NCBI RefSeq assembly: GCF_007997285.1
Contig: NZ_VORX01000002.1
Location: forward strand, 620,001 to 684,000
Origin: Gelidibacter salicanalis
Lineage (GTDB): Bacteria > Bacteroidota > Bacteroidia > Flavobacteriales > Flavobacteriaceae
Length of the DNA stretch: 64,000 nucleotides
Direction of reading: 5' to 3'
The position numbers and the translations under genes are program-made. Within the stretch, counting starts at the first letter, position 1; each line of letters opens with the position of its first letter. The notes beneath the pieces are model-generated. The model had not been told where the DNA came from, did no database searches, and was given only the letters and a program-made list of their open reading frames with translations. Positions 1 to 8,052 of this stretch are shown one piece after another.

Positions 1-889
1 GTTGATCCAAAGTCGTAGCCGAGGCTGGGTTAGAATCGGAAACATTCTGCGCAATGATTTCTGTATTAAAAGTCAAGGCAAAGGCAGCCAATAATGGCAC
101 GATAATACTGTATTTCCAAGTGTTCATAAGGTTTGATTTTGATTTGTGTAACATAACGATTCGTTTTTTGATGGTTGAATTGTAAAAAGGATTGATACTA
201 ATTAATTTTTCTTCAGGTACGCTAGTTTTAAGCAGTAATTTTTGATAGCGTTCTTCACAACCCGATTGTTTCTGGGTTTGGTGGTCGGCAATAAATTCTA
301 AATTTTGTTTGAGGGATGTTCTGTAAATCCATATCAAAGGGTTGCACCAAAACAGAGCCGTGGTAAAATCCATGATGAGAACATCAATACTGTGTTTTTG
401 TTCTGCATGTACTTTTTCGTGCTGTAAAACAAGATCTAGTTCTTGGGCATCAAACTGGGTTGGATTATATACAATCCAGTTAAAGAATGAAAATGGAGTG
501 CTGACTTGAGCAATTTCTATAAAGGTGAATACCTCAGTTTTTTTCTTATGATGTTTGTTGATTAGGGTAGTTAGTGAAAAGAGCTGAAGAATAAATCTCC
601 CTACAAAAAAACTCGCACCAATGGCATACCCCCAAATAAATAGTGAAGTCAGATCGAAAACTTCTGGAGGGTGTGGCATGGTGGCGGCCACAGCCGCAAA
701 GTTCCTGTTGGGCGTCAATGGAACCTCAATGTACACAGGGATCACCATCAATGGTAATAGGGCAGAAGTCATTAGTCCCAGTAATAAAAACCATCGGTTG
801 GCCTCATAAAAGGTTTCCCGCTGTAAAAACAAGCGATAACAGATATAAAATATGGACAATATAGCGCTTGCTTTAAGTACGTATTCCAT
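1..889 (-). CDS. M56 family BlaR1/MecR1-like sensor peptidase (partial, 3' end outside window)
   Basis: Membrane-bound zinc metallopeptidase of the BlaR1/MecR1 type. Such proteins sense a signal at the envelope and cleave or inactivate the BlaI-like repressor encoded just upstream. About 296 residues are visible from an ATG at 889, and the gene continues past position 1. The N-terminus has hydrophobic helices; a zinc motif HEKVH is followed by AEQKHS and, further on, an FIADHQT stretch typical of M56 peptidases; another hydrophobic segment follows near the visible end. The start codon lies 2 nt after the stop of the regulator gene, so the two form an operon. Family assignment is firm. The ligand is unknown: Bacteroidota carry many BlaR1 homologs not linked to beta-lactams. 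Confidence 0.88.
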   Translation of the reverse strand, partial: MEYVLKASAILSIFYICYRLFLQRETFYEANRWFLLLGLMTSALLPLMVIPVYIEVPLTPNRNFAAVAATMPHPPEVFDLTSLFIWGYAIGASFFVGRFILQLFSLTTLINKHHKKKTEVFTFIEIAQVSTPFSFFNWIVYNPTQFDAQELDLVLQHEKVHAEQKHSIDVLIMDFTTALFWCNPLIWIYRTSLKQNLEFIADHQTQKQSGCEERYQKLLLKTSVPEEKLISINPFYNSTIKKRIVMLHKSKSNLMNTWKYSIIVPLLAAFALTFNTEIIAQNVSDSNPASATTLDQ

Positions 890-891
890 AA

Positions 892-1287
892 TCAGACGGT
901 ATTGGATTTCTCGGATTTGGCATCGTCACGATTTTTTGTTTCAATAAGCGCTATGATTTCTTTTAATTCAGCAATACTTATTTTTTCTTCCTTGGCAAAA
1001 AACGATACCACATTCTTATAAGAATTATTAAAGTAATGCTCAATAGCCGTACTCATAAAACGCTTTTTGTAGGCTTCTTTACTAATTGTAGGGTAATACT
1101 GATGGGTTTTGCCATAGGCATGATAACTGACATAGCCTTTCTCCTCCAAATTTCTAATGATGGTAGATAAGGTATTATAGTGTGGCTGGTCATCTGTGAT
1201 TTCTGCGAGCACATCTTTAACGAAGGCTTTTTCTAGCGTCCATATAATGTGCATAATTTCTTCTTCTTTGTTGGTGAGCTTCTGCAT
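892..1287 (-). CDS. BlaI/MecI/CopY family transcriptional repressor
   Basis: Winged-helix repressor of 131 residues, partner of the M56 sensor encoded immediately downstream. It starts MQKLTNKEEEIMHIIW, the standard N-terminus of the family, with an HTH containing YNTLSTIIRNLEEKGYV at about residues 40-56. The ATG at 1287 is preferred over an in-frame TTG six bases upstream because it gives the usual family start. In the family the C-terminal part dimerises and carries the site cut by the sensor. It very probably represses its own promoter: three evenly spaced AACT-N8-AGTT dyads lie directly upstream (1344-1399). The inducing signal is not visible. Confidence 0.93.
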   Translation of the reverse strand: MQKLTNKEEEIMHIIWTLEKAFVKDVLAEITDDQPHYNTLSTIIRNLEEKGYVSYHAYGKTHQYYPTISKEAYKKRFMSTAIEHYFNNSYKNVVSFFAKEEKISIAELKEIIALIETKNRDDAKSEKSNTV

Positions 1288-1336
1288 GATCAATTATTTT
1301 AAGGTTCAATGGGTGCTATAATACACTTATGGAATT

Positions 1337-1365
1337 CAAATATAACTATTTTTATAGTTATACAA
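1337..1365 (-). promoter_or_regulatory. Promoter of the blaI-like/M56 operon
   Basis: Read on the minus strand there is a perfect Bacteroidota -7 box TATATTTG (1344-1337) and a TTG at 1365-1363 as the -33 element, 18 nt apart. It lies about 50 nt upstream of the repressor ATG. The first operator dyad sits exactly between the two boxes. Confidence 0.7.
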
Positions 1366-1399
1366 CTATCATTCTAGTTATTTAACTCAAATAATAGTT
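1341..1399. promoter_or_regulatory. Three-dyad operator array for the BlaI-like repressor
   Basis: Three copies of AACT-N8-AGTT occupy 1344-1359, 1364-1379 and 1384-1399. Their centres are exactly 20 bp apart, about two helical turns. The first is extended to a perfect 9-bp inverted repeat, TATAACTAT with 4-nt spacer (1341-1362), and overlaps the -7 box of the operon. Assignment to this repressor is inferred from position and symmetry. Confidence 0.65.
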
Positions 1400-1566
1400 G
1401 TGATAGCGATGTTTTGGGGTTCTCAATTGAAGATAGCGCGCTGTCTATCTAATGTTAGGGTAATATTTTGATTTTTTTTTCCTATGCGTTAAGAATTTTC
1501 AAGTTTCCTAAACTACAATGCTTTCCACATAATGTGAATATCCTATCTTCGCAAAAAAAAAATACT

Positions 1567-2520
1567 ATGAGTTTTGTTTGGGTGATTTTAGGTTTAATTC
1601 TTTTGGTCGTGGGAGGCGAGTTTTTGGTGCGTTCTTCCGTGGCGCTCTCCTTTAAATTTAATATCTCAAAACTTGTTATTGGGATGACCGTAGTGTCCTT
1701 TGCAACTTCAGCGCCAGAATTGTTGGTGAGTTTGCAGGCTGCTTTGGATGGATCTTCGGACATCTCCTTAGGAAATGTCATCGGATCCAATATTGCCAAT
1801 ATCGGTTTGGTACTGGGAATAACAGCGCTGATTTCACCTTTGGGAGTCGATAAGAATTTTTACAAACTCAATTGGCCCATGATGATGTTACTTTCCGTAG
1901 TCCTTTATTTCATGCTTCAGAGTGGTAATGTTCTTGACCGATGGGAAGGCGCAGCTTTAATGATTTCTATAATAATTTTTCTAGTGGTCCTGATCAGAAA
2001 GTCGAGAAATGCGCCTGAATCTGGCATAGATGAGGTGGATGACAGCTTACAAGTGACCTCTGGCTTTAAAATTACCGTGTGGTTACTCATTGGTGCGGTA
2101 GCTCTATATTTTGGTAGTGAATGGTTGGTTTTTGGTGCTAAAGAAGTTGCTTTCTCGTTTGGGGTGAGTGAACGCGTCATTTCCGTGACCATGGTGGCCA
2201 TTGGCACCAGCGTACCAGAATTAGCGGCTTCTGTAATTGCAGCATTGAAAAAAGAGAAAGCCATCTCCTTGGGCAATTTAATAGGTTCTAACATCTTTAA
2301 CATTGCCTCAGTTTTAGGAATAACCGCCATGGTCCAGCCAATTGCAGTGAACAATCCTCAAATATTGGGTAGTGATATGCTTTGGATGATGGCCTTTGCA
2401 TTTATCTTAATTCCAATGATTCTCTTACCGAAAAAATTTGAAATTGGCCGATTGAAGGGCTTTATCTTATTGGCGGCGTATCTCGTATTTATATTTCTAG
2501 CCTTCTATATCGAAAAATAG
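1567..2520 (+). CDS. Calcium/sodium antiporter (CaCA family, YrbG-like)
   Basis: Inner-membrane cation/proton or cation/Na+ exchanger of 317 residues with about ten hydrophobic helices. The two inverted alpha-repeats that define the CaCA superfamily are clear: FATSAPELLVSL with GNVIGSNIANIGLVLG at about residues 44-84, and AIGTSVPELAAS with GNLIGSNIFNIASVLG at about 210-250. Their acidic and asparagine residues form the ion site. The reading frame is open for 33 codons upstream, but the ATG at 1567 begins the first membrane helix directly and follows a TATCTTCG box (1544-1551), a near match to the -7 consensus. Ca2+/Na+ specificity is inferred from the family. Confidence 0.9.
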   Translation: MSFVWVILGLILLVVGGEFLVRSSVALSFKFNISKLVIGMTVVSFATSAPELLVSLQAALDGSSDISLGNVIGSNIANIGLVLGITALISPLGVDKNFYKLNWPMMMLLSVVLYFMLQSGNVLDRWEGAALMISIIIFLVVLIRKSRNAPESGIDEVDDSLQVTSGFKITVWLLIGAVALYFGSEWLVFGAKEVAFSFGVSERVISVTMVAIGTSVPELAASVIAALKKEKAISLGNLIGSNIFNIASVLGITAMVQPIAVNNPQILGSDMLWMMAFAFILIPMILLPKKFEIGRLKGFILLAAYLVFIFLAFYIEK

Positions 2521-2605
2521 AGGGGTTGAGACTGAGAATATGATAAAAATTGTAAGCTAACCCTAAATTTTTTGGGGTTAAAACTTCTGGTAGATCATTT
2601 TTTTA

Positions 2606-2613
2606 TATTTTTG
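2606..2613 (+). promoter_or_regulatory. -7 box of glnN promoter
   Basis: TATTTTTG matches TAnnTTTG perfectly, 28 nt upstream of the glnN ATG. No well-spaced -33 TTG is obvious. Confidence 0.45.
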
Positions 2614-2640
2614 TTGCATAATTTAAATACATATACAATT

Positions 2641-4827
2641 ATGTCAACTCTACGTTTCCACGCAATTAAAAAAACTTTAGATCGCAAACCTGTTCATATT
2701 GAGGAGAACGAGCGGCGTTCTGAAACCTTTGGAAGAAATGTTTTTAACGAAGCGACCATGCGTCAATTTTTGACAAAGGAGGCGTTTAACAGCGTAATGG
2801 CTGCTGTGCAGAATGGTACCAAATTAGACCGCTCGGTTGCGGATCATATCTCTACAGGCATGAAAGAATGGGCCATTTCAAAAGGGGCTACGCATTATAC
2901 CCACTGGTTTCAACCATTAACCGGTTCTACAGCGGAAAAACACGATGCTTTCTTTGAAACTATTGGAAACGGATTGGCTATTGAAAAGTTTGGAGGTACA
3001 CAATTAGTGCAACAAGAGTCCGACGCCTCAAGCTTCCCAAACGGAGGAATCAGAAACACTTTTGAAGCGCGTGGATATACAGCATGGGATCCAACATCAC
3101 CAGCTTTTATCTACGGCACGGCATTGTGCATTCCAACCGTTTTCGTTTCTTATACGGGTGAAGCATTAGATTTTAAAACACCCTTATTAAGAGCCTTATT
3201 TGCGATGGATACGGCAGCAGTTGCAGTGTGTAAATATTTTGACAAAAACGTTAAAAAAGTAAACACGTCTTTAGGCTGGGAACAAGAATATTTTCTAATT
3301 GACAGTGCTTTGGCTGCTTCAAGACCTGATATCGTCCAAACTGGACGCACGTTATTGGGGCATTCAGCGGCTAAAGGACAACAGTTGGATGATCATTACT
3401 TCGGATCGATCCCTGCCAGAGCCTTGGCTTACATGAGAGATTTGGAAAAGGAATGTATGTTGTTGGGAATCCCGGTTAAAACTAGGCATAACGAGGTAGC
3501 GCCTAACCAATTTGAACTGGCGCCTATTTATGATGAAGCCAATTTAGCGGTCGATCACAATTCGCTTCTAATGGATGTGATGGATAAAGTGTCCGAACGT
3601 CATAATTTTAAAGTGTTATTTCACGAAAAACCATTTGCTGGGGTTAATGGCTCTGGAAAACATAACAACTGGAGTTTAAGTACGGATACAGGAATCAATC
3701 TTTTGGGTCCTGGAAAAACGCCGATGAGCAATTTGCAATTTTTAACCTTCTTTATCAACACCATTAAGGCGGTAAATGACAATGAAGAGTTGCTAAGGGC
3801 CGCAATTGCCTCAGCGGGTAATGATCATCGTTTAGGGGCAAACGAAGCGCCTCCGGCCATTATGTCTATTTTTATTGGTGAGCAACTGACCAATGTCTTA
3901 AATGAACTGGAAAATGTTACTGACGGAAAATTGTCTCCTCAGGAAAAGACGGATTTAAAATTGAACGTGGTCGGGAAAATTCCTGACGTGTTATTGGATA
4001 ATACCGACAGAAATAGAACCTCGCCATTCGCCTTTACCGGTAATAAATTCGAATTTAGAGCGGTAGGTTCTACAGCCAATTGCGCCAACCCTATGACTGT
4101 TTTAAATACCATCGTAGCTAAACAATTGACCGATTTTAAAGTTGAGGTAGATAAATTGATCAAGAAGAAGGAGATGAAAAAGGATGACGCCATCTTTAAC
4201 GTCTTAAGAGAATACATCAAAAACTCCAAAAAAATACTATTTGAGGGTAATGGATACGGCGAAGCTTGGGAAAAGGAAGCTAAAAAACGTGGTCTTAGCA
4301 ATCATAGAACTACACCTGAGGCATTAAAAGCGAAAGTATCGAAAAAAGCAATCAAGCTTTTTGAAGATATGGGCGTAATGAATAAGATAGAATCTGAAGC
4401 GCGTTATGAGATAGAAATGGAAGATTACGTGATGCGGATTCAAATTGAAGGCCGTGTGTTGGGGGATATTGCCCGTAATCATATTGTGCCAATTGCAGTG
4501 CAGTATCAAAACAGGTTGATTAAAAATGTAGTGGGCTTAAAAGAAATCTACGGCTCAGAATTTAAAAAATTCGCTCAGGAGCAGCTCAATTTGATTGAAG
4601 ATATTTCAGGGCATATTTCTTCAATTAATTCTGATGTGACCAGAATGACGGACGAAAGAAGAACAGCAAACCTCTTGGAGGATTTTGAGCAAAAAGCACA
4701 CGATTATTGCAATAAGGTGAAGCCTTTGTTTGACAGCATTCGTTACCATTGTGATAAATTAGAATTATTGGTGGATGACGAAATATGGCCGATGACGAAA
4801 TATCGAGAATTGTTGTTTACCAAATAA
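2641..4827 (+). CDS. glnN: Glutamine synthetase type III
   Basis: ATP-dependent ligation of ammonia to glutamate in the cytoplasm, the main entry of ammonium into amino-acid metabolism. The 728-residue length is typical of GSIII, much longer than GSI or GSII. Recognisable parts are the GSIII-specific N-terminal region (SETFGRNVFNEATM), the glutamate/ATP-site stretches TRHNEVAPNQFELAP and GSGKHNNWSLSTDTG, and FAFTGNKFEFRAVGS further on, followed by a long helical C-terminal region. The start at 2641 is preferred over an upstream TTG because MSTLRFHAIKKT is the usual GSIII N-terminus and it follows a good -7 box. The gene is monocistronic: a hairpin terminator follows and no glnB/amtB lies nearby. 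Confidence 0.97.
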   Translation: MSTLRFHAIKKTLDRKPVHIEENERRSETFGRNVFNEATMRQFLTKEAFNSVMAAVQNGTKLDRSVADHISTGMKEWAISKGATHYTHWFQPLTGSTAEKHDAFFETIGNGLAIEKFGGTQLVQQESDASSFPNGGIRNTFEARGYTAWDPTSPAFIYGTALCIPTVFVSYTGEALDFKTPLLRALFAMDTAAVAVCKYFDKNVKKVNTSLGWEQEYFLIDSALAASRPDIVQTGRTLLGHSAAKGQQLDDHYFGSIPARALAYMRDLEKECMLLGIPVKTRHNEVAPNQFELAPIYDEANLAVDHNSLLMDVMDKVSERHNFKVLFHEKPFAGVNGSGKHNNWSLSTDTGINLLGPGKTPMSNLQFLTFFINTIKAVNDNEELLRAAIASAGNDHRLGANEAPPAIMSIFIGEQLTNVLNELENVTDGKLSPQEKTDLKLNVVGKIPDVLLDNTDRNRTSPFAFTGNKFEFRAVGSTANCANPMTVLNTIVAKQLTDFKVEVDKLIKKKEMKKDDAIFNVLREYIKNSKKILFEGNGYGEAWEKEAKKRGLSNHRTTPEALKAKVSKKAIKLFEDMGVMNKIESEARYEIEMEDYVMRIQIEGRVLGDIARNHIVPIAVQYQNRLIKNVVGLKEIYGSEFKKFAQEQLNLIEDISGHISSINSDVTRMTDERRTANLLEDFEQKAHDYCNKVKPLFDSIRYHCDKLELLVDDEIWPMTKYRELLFTK

Positions 4828-4852
4828 AATACCCGGATAAAACCAAAAAATC

Positions 4853-4882
4853 AAAAAGGTCTCTAAAGTTAGAGGCCTTTTT
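4853..4882 (+). terminator. glnN terminator
   Basis: Stem AAAAAGG/CCTTTTT continued by CTCTA/TAGAG with a small loop and a final T-tract, 26 nt after the glnN stop. It is symmetrical enough to work in both directions. Confidence 0.75.
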
Positions 4883-5040
4883 GTCCTTAATTTGGTTTTT
4901 CAGGTTAACTCAATACGTATAGCTACGTACGCTATCGCTAAGAAAAATGCAGTTTGTCTTATTATATTGCATCTAAACGAAATTATGGATTAATCACGAA
5001 AATACCCCATTAACTGCTAACATTCAGCGAGTTATTTTCT

Positions 5041-5048
5041 TACATTTG
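5041..5048 (+). promoter_or_regulatory. -7 box of the small-peptide gene
   Basis: TACATTTG is a perfect TAnnTTTG match, 27 nt before the ATG of the 49-residue peptide. Confidence 0.5.
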
Positions 5049-5075
5049 TAGTGCTATTAATCAATAATTATTAAA

Positions 5076-5225
5076 ATGAAAAAACTTATTCTAAGCTTTG
5101 CGGCTTTGGCATTTGCTACTTATTTGTTTTCTCAAGATGATTCTGAAAACGCTACAGAGATCGATAAATATTCTTCTGCAGTGGTTATTCAGGATGGATT
5201 TCAAAACGGTGCTAAGCTTCAATAA
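5076..5225 (+). CDS. Small exported peptide, 49 residues, unknown function
   Basis: ATG-initiated frame encoding a protein with a clear signal peptide: MKKL, a hydrophobic core rich in A, L and F, then TYLFSQ, a typical Bacteroidota cleavage region ending S-Q near residue 20. The predicted mature part is about 29 residues, polar, with five D/E in its first dozen residues. It has its own perfect -7 box (5041-5048) and is followed 60 nt later by a 13-bp hairpin terminator, so it looks like a complete transcription unit. It is not part of either neighbouring operon. I do not recognise a family. Coding is supported by the signal peptide and flanking signals rather than by homology. Confidence 0.65.
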   Translation: MKKLILSFAALAFATYLFSQDDSENATEIDKYSSAVVIQDGFQNGAKLQ

Positions 5226-5285
5226 AAAAAGAAGATTCACTAACGAACTTTCATCATTTTTAATCTAATTAAGAAAACTGTGCGA

Positions 5286-5322
5286 AGGACAACTAATTCA
5301 TGAAATTAGTTGTCCTTTTTTT
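5286..5322 (+). terminator. Strong intrinsic terminator
   Basis: Perfect 13-bp stem AGGACAACTAATT (5286-5298) with AATTAGTTGTCCT (5304-5316), loop CATGA, then a T-run to 5322. It ends the small-peptide transcript. Confidence 0.85.
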
Positions 5323-5498
5323 ATGCGCAGCTCATTCCAGTTTTTGAAAGATTTTAAAATCCCTTTTCCATAGGGCAGTATTTCCTTCTACGCTTCTGTG
5401 GCGTCTTTGTTTGTACATGCTTCTCGCGGTCTACTTAATTTTTCGTAATTCAACGACAAAAGGAATCCCGATAACGGGGAAAACTGAAATACAATCCC

Positions 5499-5506
5499 TA
5501 TTTTTG
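5499..5506 (+). promoter_or_regulatory. -7 box of purM-like operon
   Basis: TATTTTTG, 17 nt before the ATG of the AIR synthase gene. Confidence 0.45.
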
Positions 5507-5523
5507 TAGCTCCAATTAAAGTT

Positions 5524-6702
5524 ATGAGTCAAGACGTAAGTAAAAGGTATGCCCAAAGAGGCGTTTCTGCCTCTAAAGAGGATGTGCACAATGCCATCAA
5601 GAATATAGATAAAGGCCTGTTTCCACAGGCATTTTGTAAAATTGTTCCAGATTTTCTCACGAATGATGAGGCGTATTGCCTAATCATGCATGCGGATGGT
5701 GCAGGTACCAAATCTTCTTTGGCCTATATGTACTGGAAAGAAACAGGAGATGTATCGGTTTGGAAAGGAATTGCCCAGGACGCCCTCATCATGAATATTG
5801 ACGATTTGCTATGTGTGGGTGCTACGGATCATATCATGCTATCCTCCACCATTGGGAGAAATAAAAATTTAATTCCTGGCGAAGTGATATCTGCGATCAT
5901 CAATGGCACTGAAGAGCTGATTGCTGAATTAAAAACTTTTGGTGTGACCATCCACTCTACCGGCGGAGAAACCGCTGATGTGGGAGATTTAGTGCGTACG
6001 ATAATTGTGGATTCTACCGTTACGGCGCGCATGAAGCGAGCTGATGTCATTGATAACGCCAACATTAAAGCAGGCGATGTGATTGTAGGCTTGTCTTCAT
6101 CAGGGCAAGCTAGCTATGAGAAAGCATATAACGGAGGTATGGGCAGTAACGGCCTCACCTCTGCACGTCATGATGTTTTTCATAATTATTTAGCAGAAAA
6201 GTTTCCTGAAAGTTTTGATGCCTCCGTGCCTAGTGACTTAGTGTATTCAGGAAATGTGAAATTAACTGATCCTGTTGAAGGTTCGCCACTTGATGCTGGT
6301 AAGCTGGTCCTATCGCCAACGCGTACGTACGCACCTATTATCAAGAAAATATTATCAACCTACAGCGCCAAGGATATTCACGGAATGGTGCACTGTAGTG
6401 GGGGTGCTCAAACTAAGATACTGCACTTTGTAGAACACCTTCATATCATAAAAGATAATTTATTCCCGATTCCACCGTTGTTTAAGTTGATTCAGGAACA
6501 ATCCAACACCAGTTGGAAGGAAATGTATCAAGTATTCAACTGTGGCCACCGTATGGAGCTGTATGTGTCCCCTAGCATTGCGGAAGATGTGATAGCAATA
6601 TCAAAATCATTCAATGTAGAGGCGCAAATAGTGGGTAGGGTGGAAGATGCCGCTAAAAAGCAGTTGACTATAACGAGTGAATATGGAAAGTTTAACTACT
6701 AG
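5524..6702 (+). CDS. purM: AIR synthase (phosphoribosylformylglycinamidine cyclo-ligase), Bacteroidota type
   Basis: ATP-dependent ring closure of FGAM to aminoimidazole ribotide, step five of purine synthesis, in the cytoplasm. The 392-residue protein is longer and more divergent than E. coli PurM (345) but keeps the signatures: HADGAGTKSSLAY at about residues 57-69, the ATP-site stretch AQDALIMNIDDLLCVGA at about 82-98, a GGETADVGD segment at about 148-156, and GHRMELYV near the C-terminus. The start at 5524 follows a -7 box. The DUF3078 gene follows 29 nt downstream and may be co-transcribed, though no functional link is evident. The divergent AIR-synthase-related subgroup is usual in Flavobacteriia. 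Confidence 0.88.
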   Translation: MSQDVSKRYAQRGVSASKEDVHNAIKNIDKGLFPQAFCKIVPDFLTNDEAYCLIMHADGAGTKSSLAYMYWKETGDVSVWKGIAQDALIMNIDDLLCVGATDHIMLSSTIGRNKNLIPGEVISAIINGTEELIAELKTFGVTIHSTGGETADVGDLVRTIIVDSTVTARMKRADVIDNANIKAGDVIVGLSSSGQASYEKAYNGGMGSNGLTSARHDVFHNYLAEKFPESFDASVPSDLVYSGNVKLTDPVEGSPLDAGKLVLSPTRTYAPIIKKILSTYSAKDIHGMVHCSGGAQTKILHFVEHLHIIKDNLFPIPPLFKLIQEQSNTSWKEMYQVFNCGHRMELYVSPSIAEDVIAISKSFNVEAQIVGRVEDAAKKQLTITSEYGKFNY

Positions 6703-6731
6703 GTTAACTTACACTATTAAATGCCTGCTTA

Positions 6732-7856
6732 ATGAGAACGATGATGATTATGTGCACAGTGTTGCTGTGTCAAATTTTAAATGCCCAAACTCCTGAAACG
6801 GAGAAAGATTCTGTGGCAACTGTAAAAAATGATTCTGTTGCAATCGCAAAATCAGATTCCTTGGTAATCACCAAAGCGCAATTAAAGGCGGCAAAAAAAG
6901 CTGTAGAAAAATCAAACGCCCTAGCAATTGATCTTGCTGTGGCAAGGGCTAGAATCATTGCCAAATACAAAGCAGATAGTTTGGCGGCTATCGAGAAACC
7001 AAAGTGGATTCAGAAAAATAAGGCCACTGTGGATATCAGTGAGGTCACTTTTGTCAATTGGAACTCAGGGGGTAGCAATTCTATTTCCGCGCTTCTAGGT
7101 CTCAATTCTAATCTCAATTATAAGTATAAGGATTTTTACTGGTCCAATAGAGGGAAAATTCGCTACGGCCTTCACAAACAAGAAGAACAAAAACTTCGAA
7201 AAACAGAAGATATTATTGAACTGGATTCTAACGTTGGTTACAGACGGGATTCTTTGACGAACTGGTTTTTTTCTGCGCAATTTAATTTTAAAACTCAATT
7301 CACGAATGGGTATAAATACCCGGATAGACAACGAGCCATTTCCAAATTCTTGGCGCCCGGTTACATGTTTGTTGGTGTAGGTGCTGAATATGGCAAGGAC
7401 ATGGAAAAATTTGCGTTTTATTTTTCACCCTTAACCGTTAAAACTACCTACGTTTTAGATCGTACTTTGGCCAATAAGGGAGCTTTTGGTGTTGACCCTG
7501 CGGTTTATGATGGTGCGGGCAATATGCTTAGAGAAGGACGAACGTCTAGACACGAAGTGGGAATTTTAGTGACGAACTATTTTGAAACTGGAATCTTTGA
7601 AAATATAAATGTGTCCAGTAAAACAAGTTTGTATACAGATTATATTAACAGTTTTGGAAACGTTGATGTCGATTGGCTGGTAAATTTCGATTTTAAGGTC
7701 AATCAATTCGTAAGGGCGTCCTTGGGGTCGCATATAAAATATGACGATGATATCAAAATAATAATTCCTACAGGCGTTAAGGATGAGTACGTTCAGAACG
7801 GTGCCAAAATTCAATGGAAGCAAATTCTGGGCATCGGTGTGGCACTCGATTTCTAA
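6732..7856 (+). CDS. DUF3078 outer-membrane beta-barrel protein
   Basis: Predicted exported protein of 374 residues. An N-terminal hydrophobic segment ending in LNAQ looks like a signal peptide. Residues about 23-50 hold three near-repeats of (K)xDSVA/DSLV, giving a charged linker, followed by a long helical K/A-rich stretch to about residue 85. The rest, from VDISEVTFVNWNSGGSNS onwards, matches DUF3078 and alternates aromatic and polar residues as in an outer-membrane barrel (YKYKDFYWSNRGKIRYG, DWLVNFDFKVNQFVRASLG). The protein ends in LDF, an aromatic terminus common in barrels. Function is unknown. It sits directly behind purM; two other ATGs at codons 4 and 5 could be the true start. Confidence 0.82.
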   Translation: MRTMMIMCTVLLCQILNAQTPETEKDSVATVKNDSVAIAKSDSLVITKAQLKAAKKAVEKSNALAIDLAVARARIIAKYKADSLAAIEKPKWIQKNKATVDISEVTFVNWNSGGSNSISALLGLNSNLNYKYKDFYWSNRGKIRYGLHKQEEQKLRKTEDIIELDSNVGYRRDSLTNWFFSAQFNFKTQFTNGYKYPDRQRAISKFLAPGYMFVGVGAEYGKDMEKFAFYFSPLTVKTTYVLDRTLANKGAFGVDPAVYDGAGNMLREGRTSRHEVGILVTNYFETGIFENINVSSKTSLYTDYINSFGNVDVDWLVNFDFKVNQFVRASLGSHIKYDDDIKIIIPTGVKDEYVQNGAKIQWKQILGIGVALDF

Positions 7857-7859
7857 TTT

Positions 7860-7987
7860 CAACTTACCAATACATATATTTAAAATTTGTTAACTTTTTG
7901 ATGTTGATAAATAATTAATTTATTGAAAATCAATAAGTTGCAACCACTTTGCTGCAAACTATATGATTTCGATCATGTGGTAAGTTG
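7860..7987. other. Structured upstream region of nrdJ (long-range inverted repeat with inner UUCG hairpin)
   Basis: CAACTTACCA at 7860-7869 is perfectly complementary to TGGTAAGTTG at 7978-7987. Within the enclosed segment, ATGAT-TTCG-ATCAT (7963-7976) forms a hairpin with a UUCG-type loop. It lies between the DUF3078 stop and nrdJ (ATG 8053). Function unknown; no consensus cobalamin riboswitch was recognised. Confidence 0.35.
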
Positions 7988-8052
7988 TTTATTTTTTGTT
8001 ACTTTACACTTTCCAAAAATATTTTCTACAACCCATTTAAGTCTATAATTTC

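Noticed and set aside
3939-4301. Minus-strand open frame inside glnN
   Set aside because: Opposite-strand shadow of a strongly conserved gene with no promoter or family match.
7857-8052. Cobalamin riboswitch upstream of nrdJ, or fluoride riboswitch upstream of the crcB operon
   Set aside because: No recognisable conserved core of either class was seen in the leaders; short untyped hairpins are not enough.
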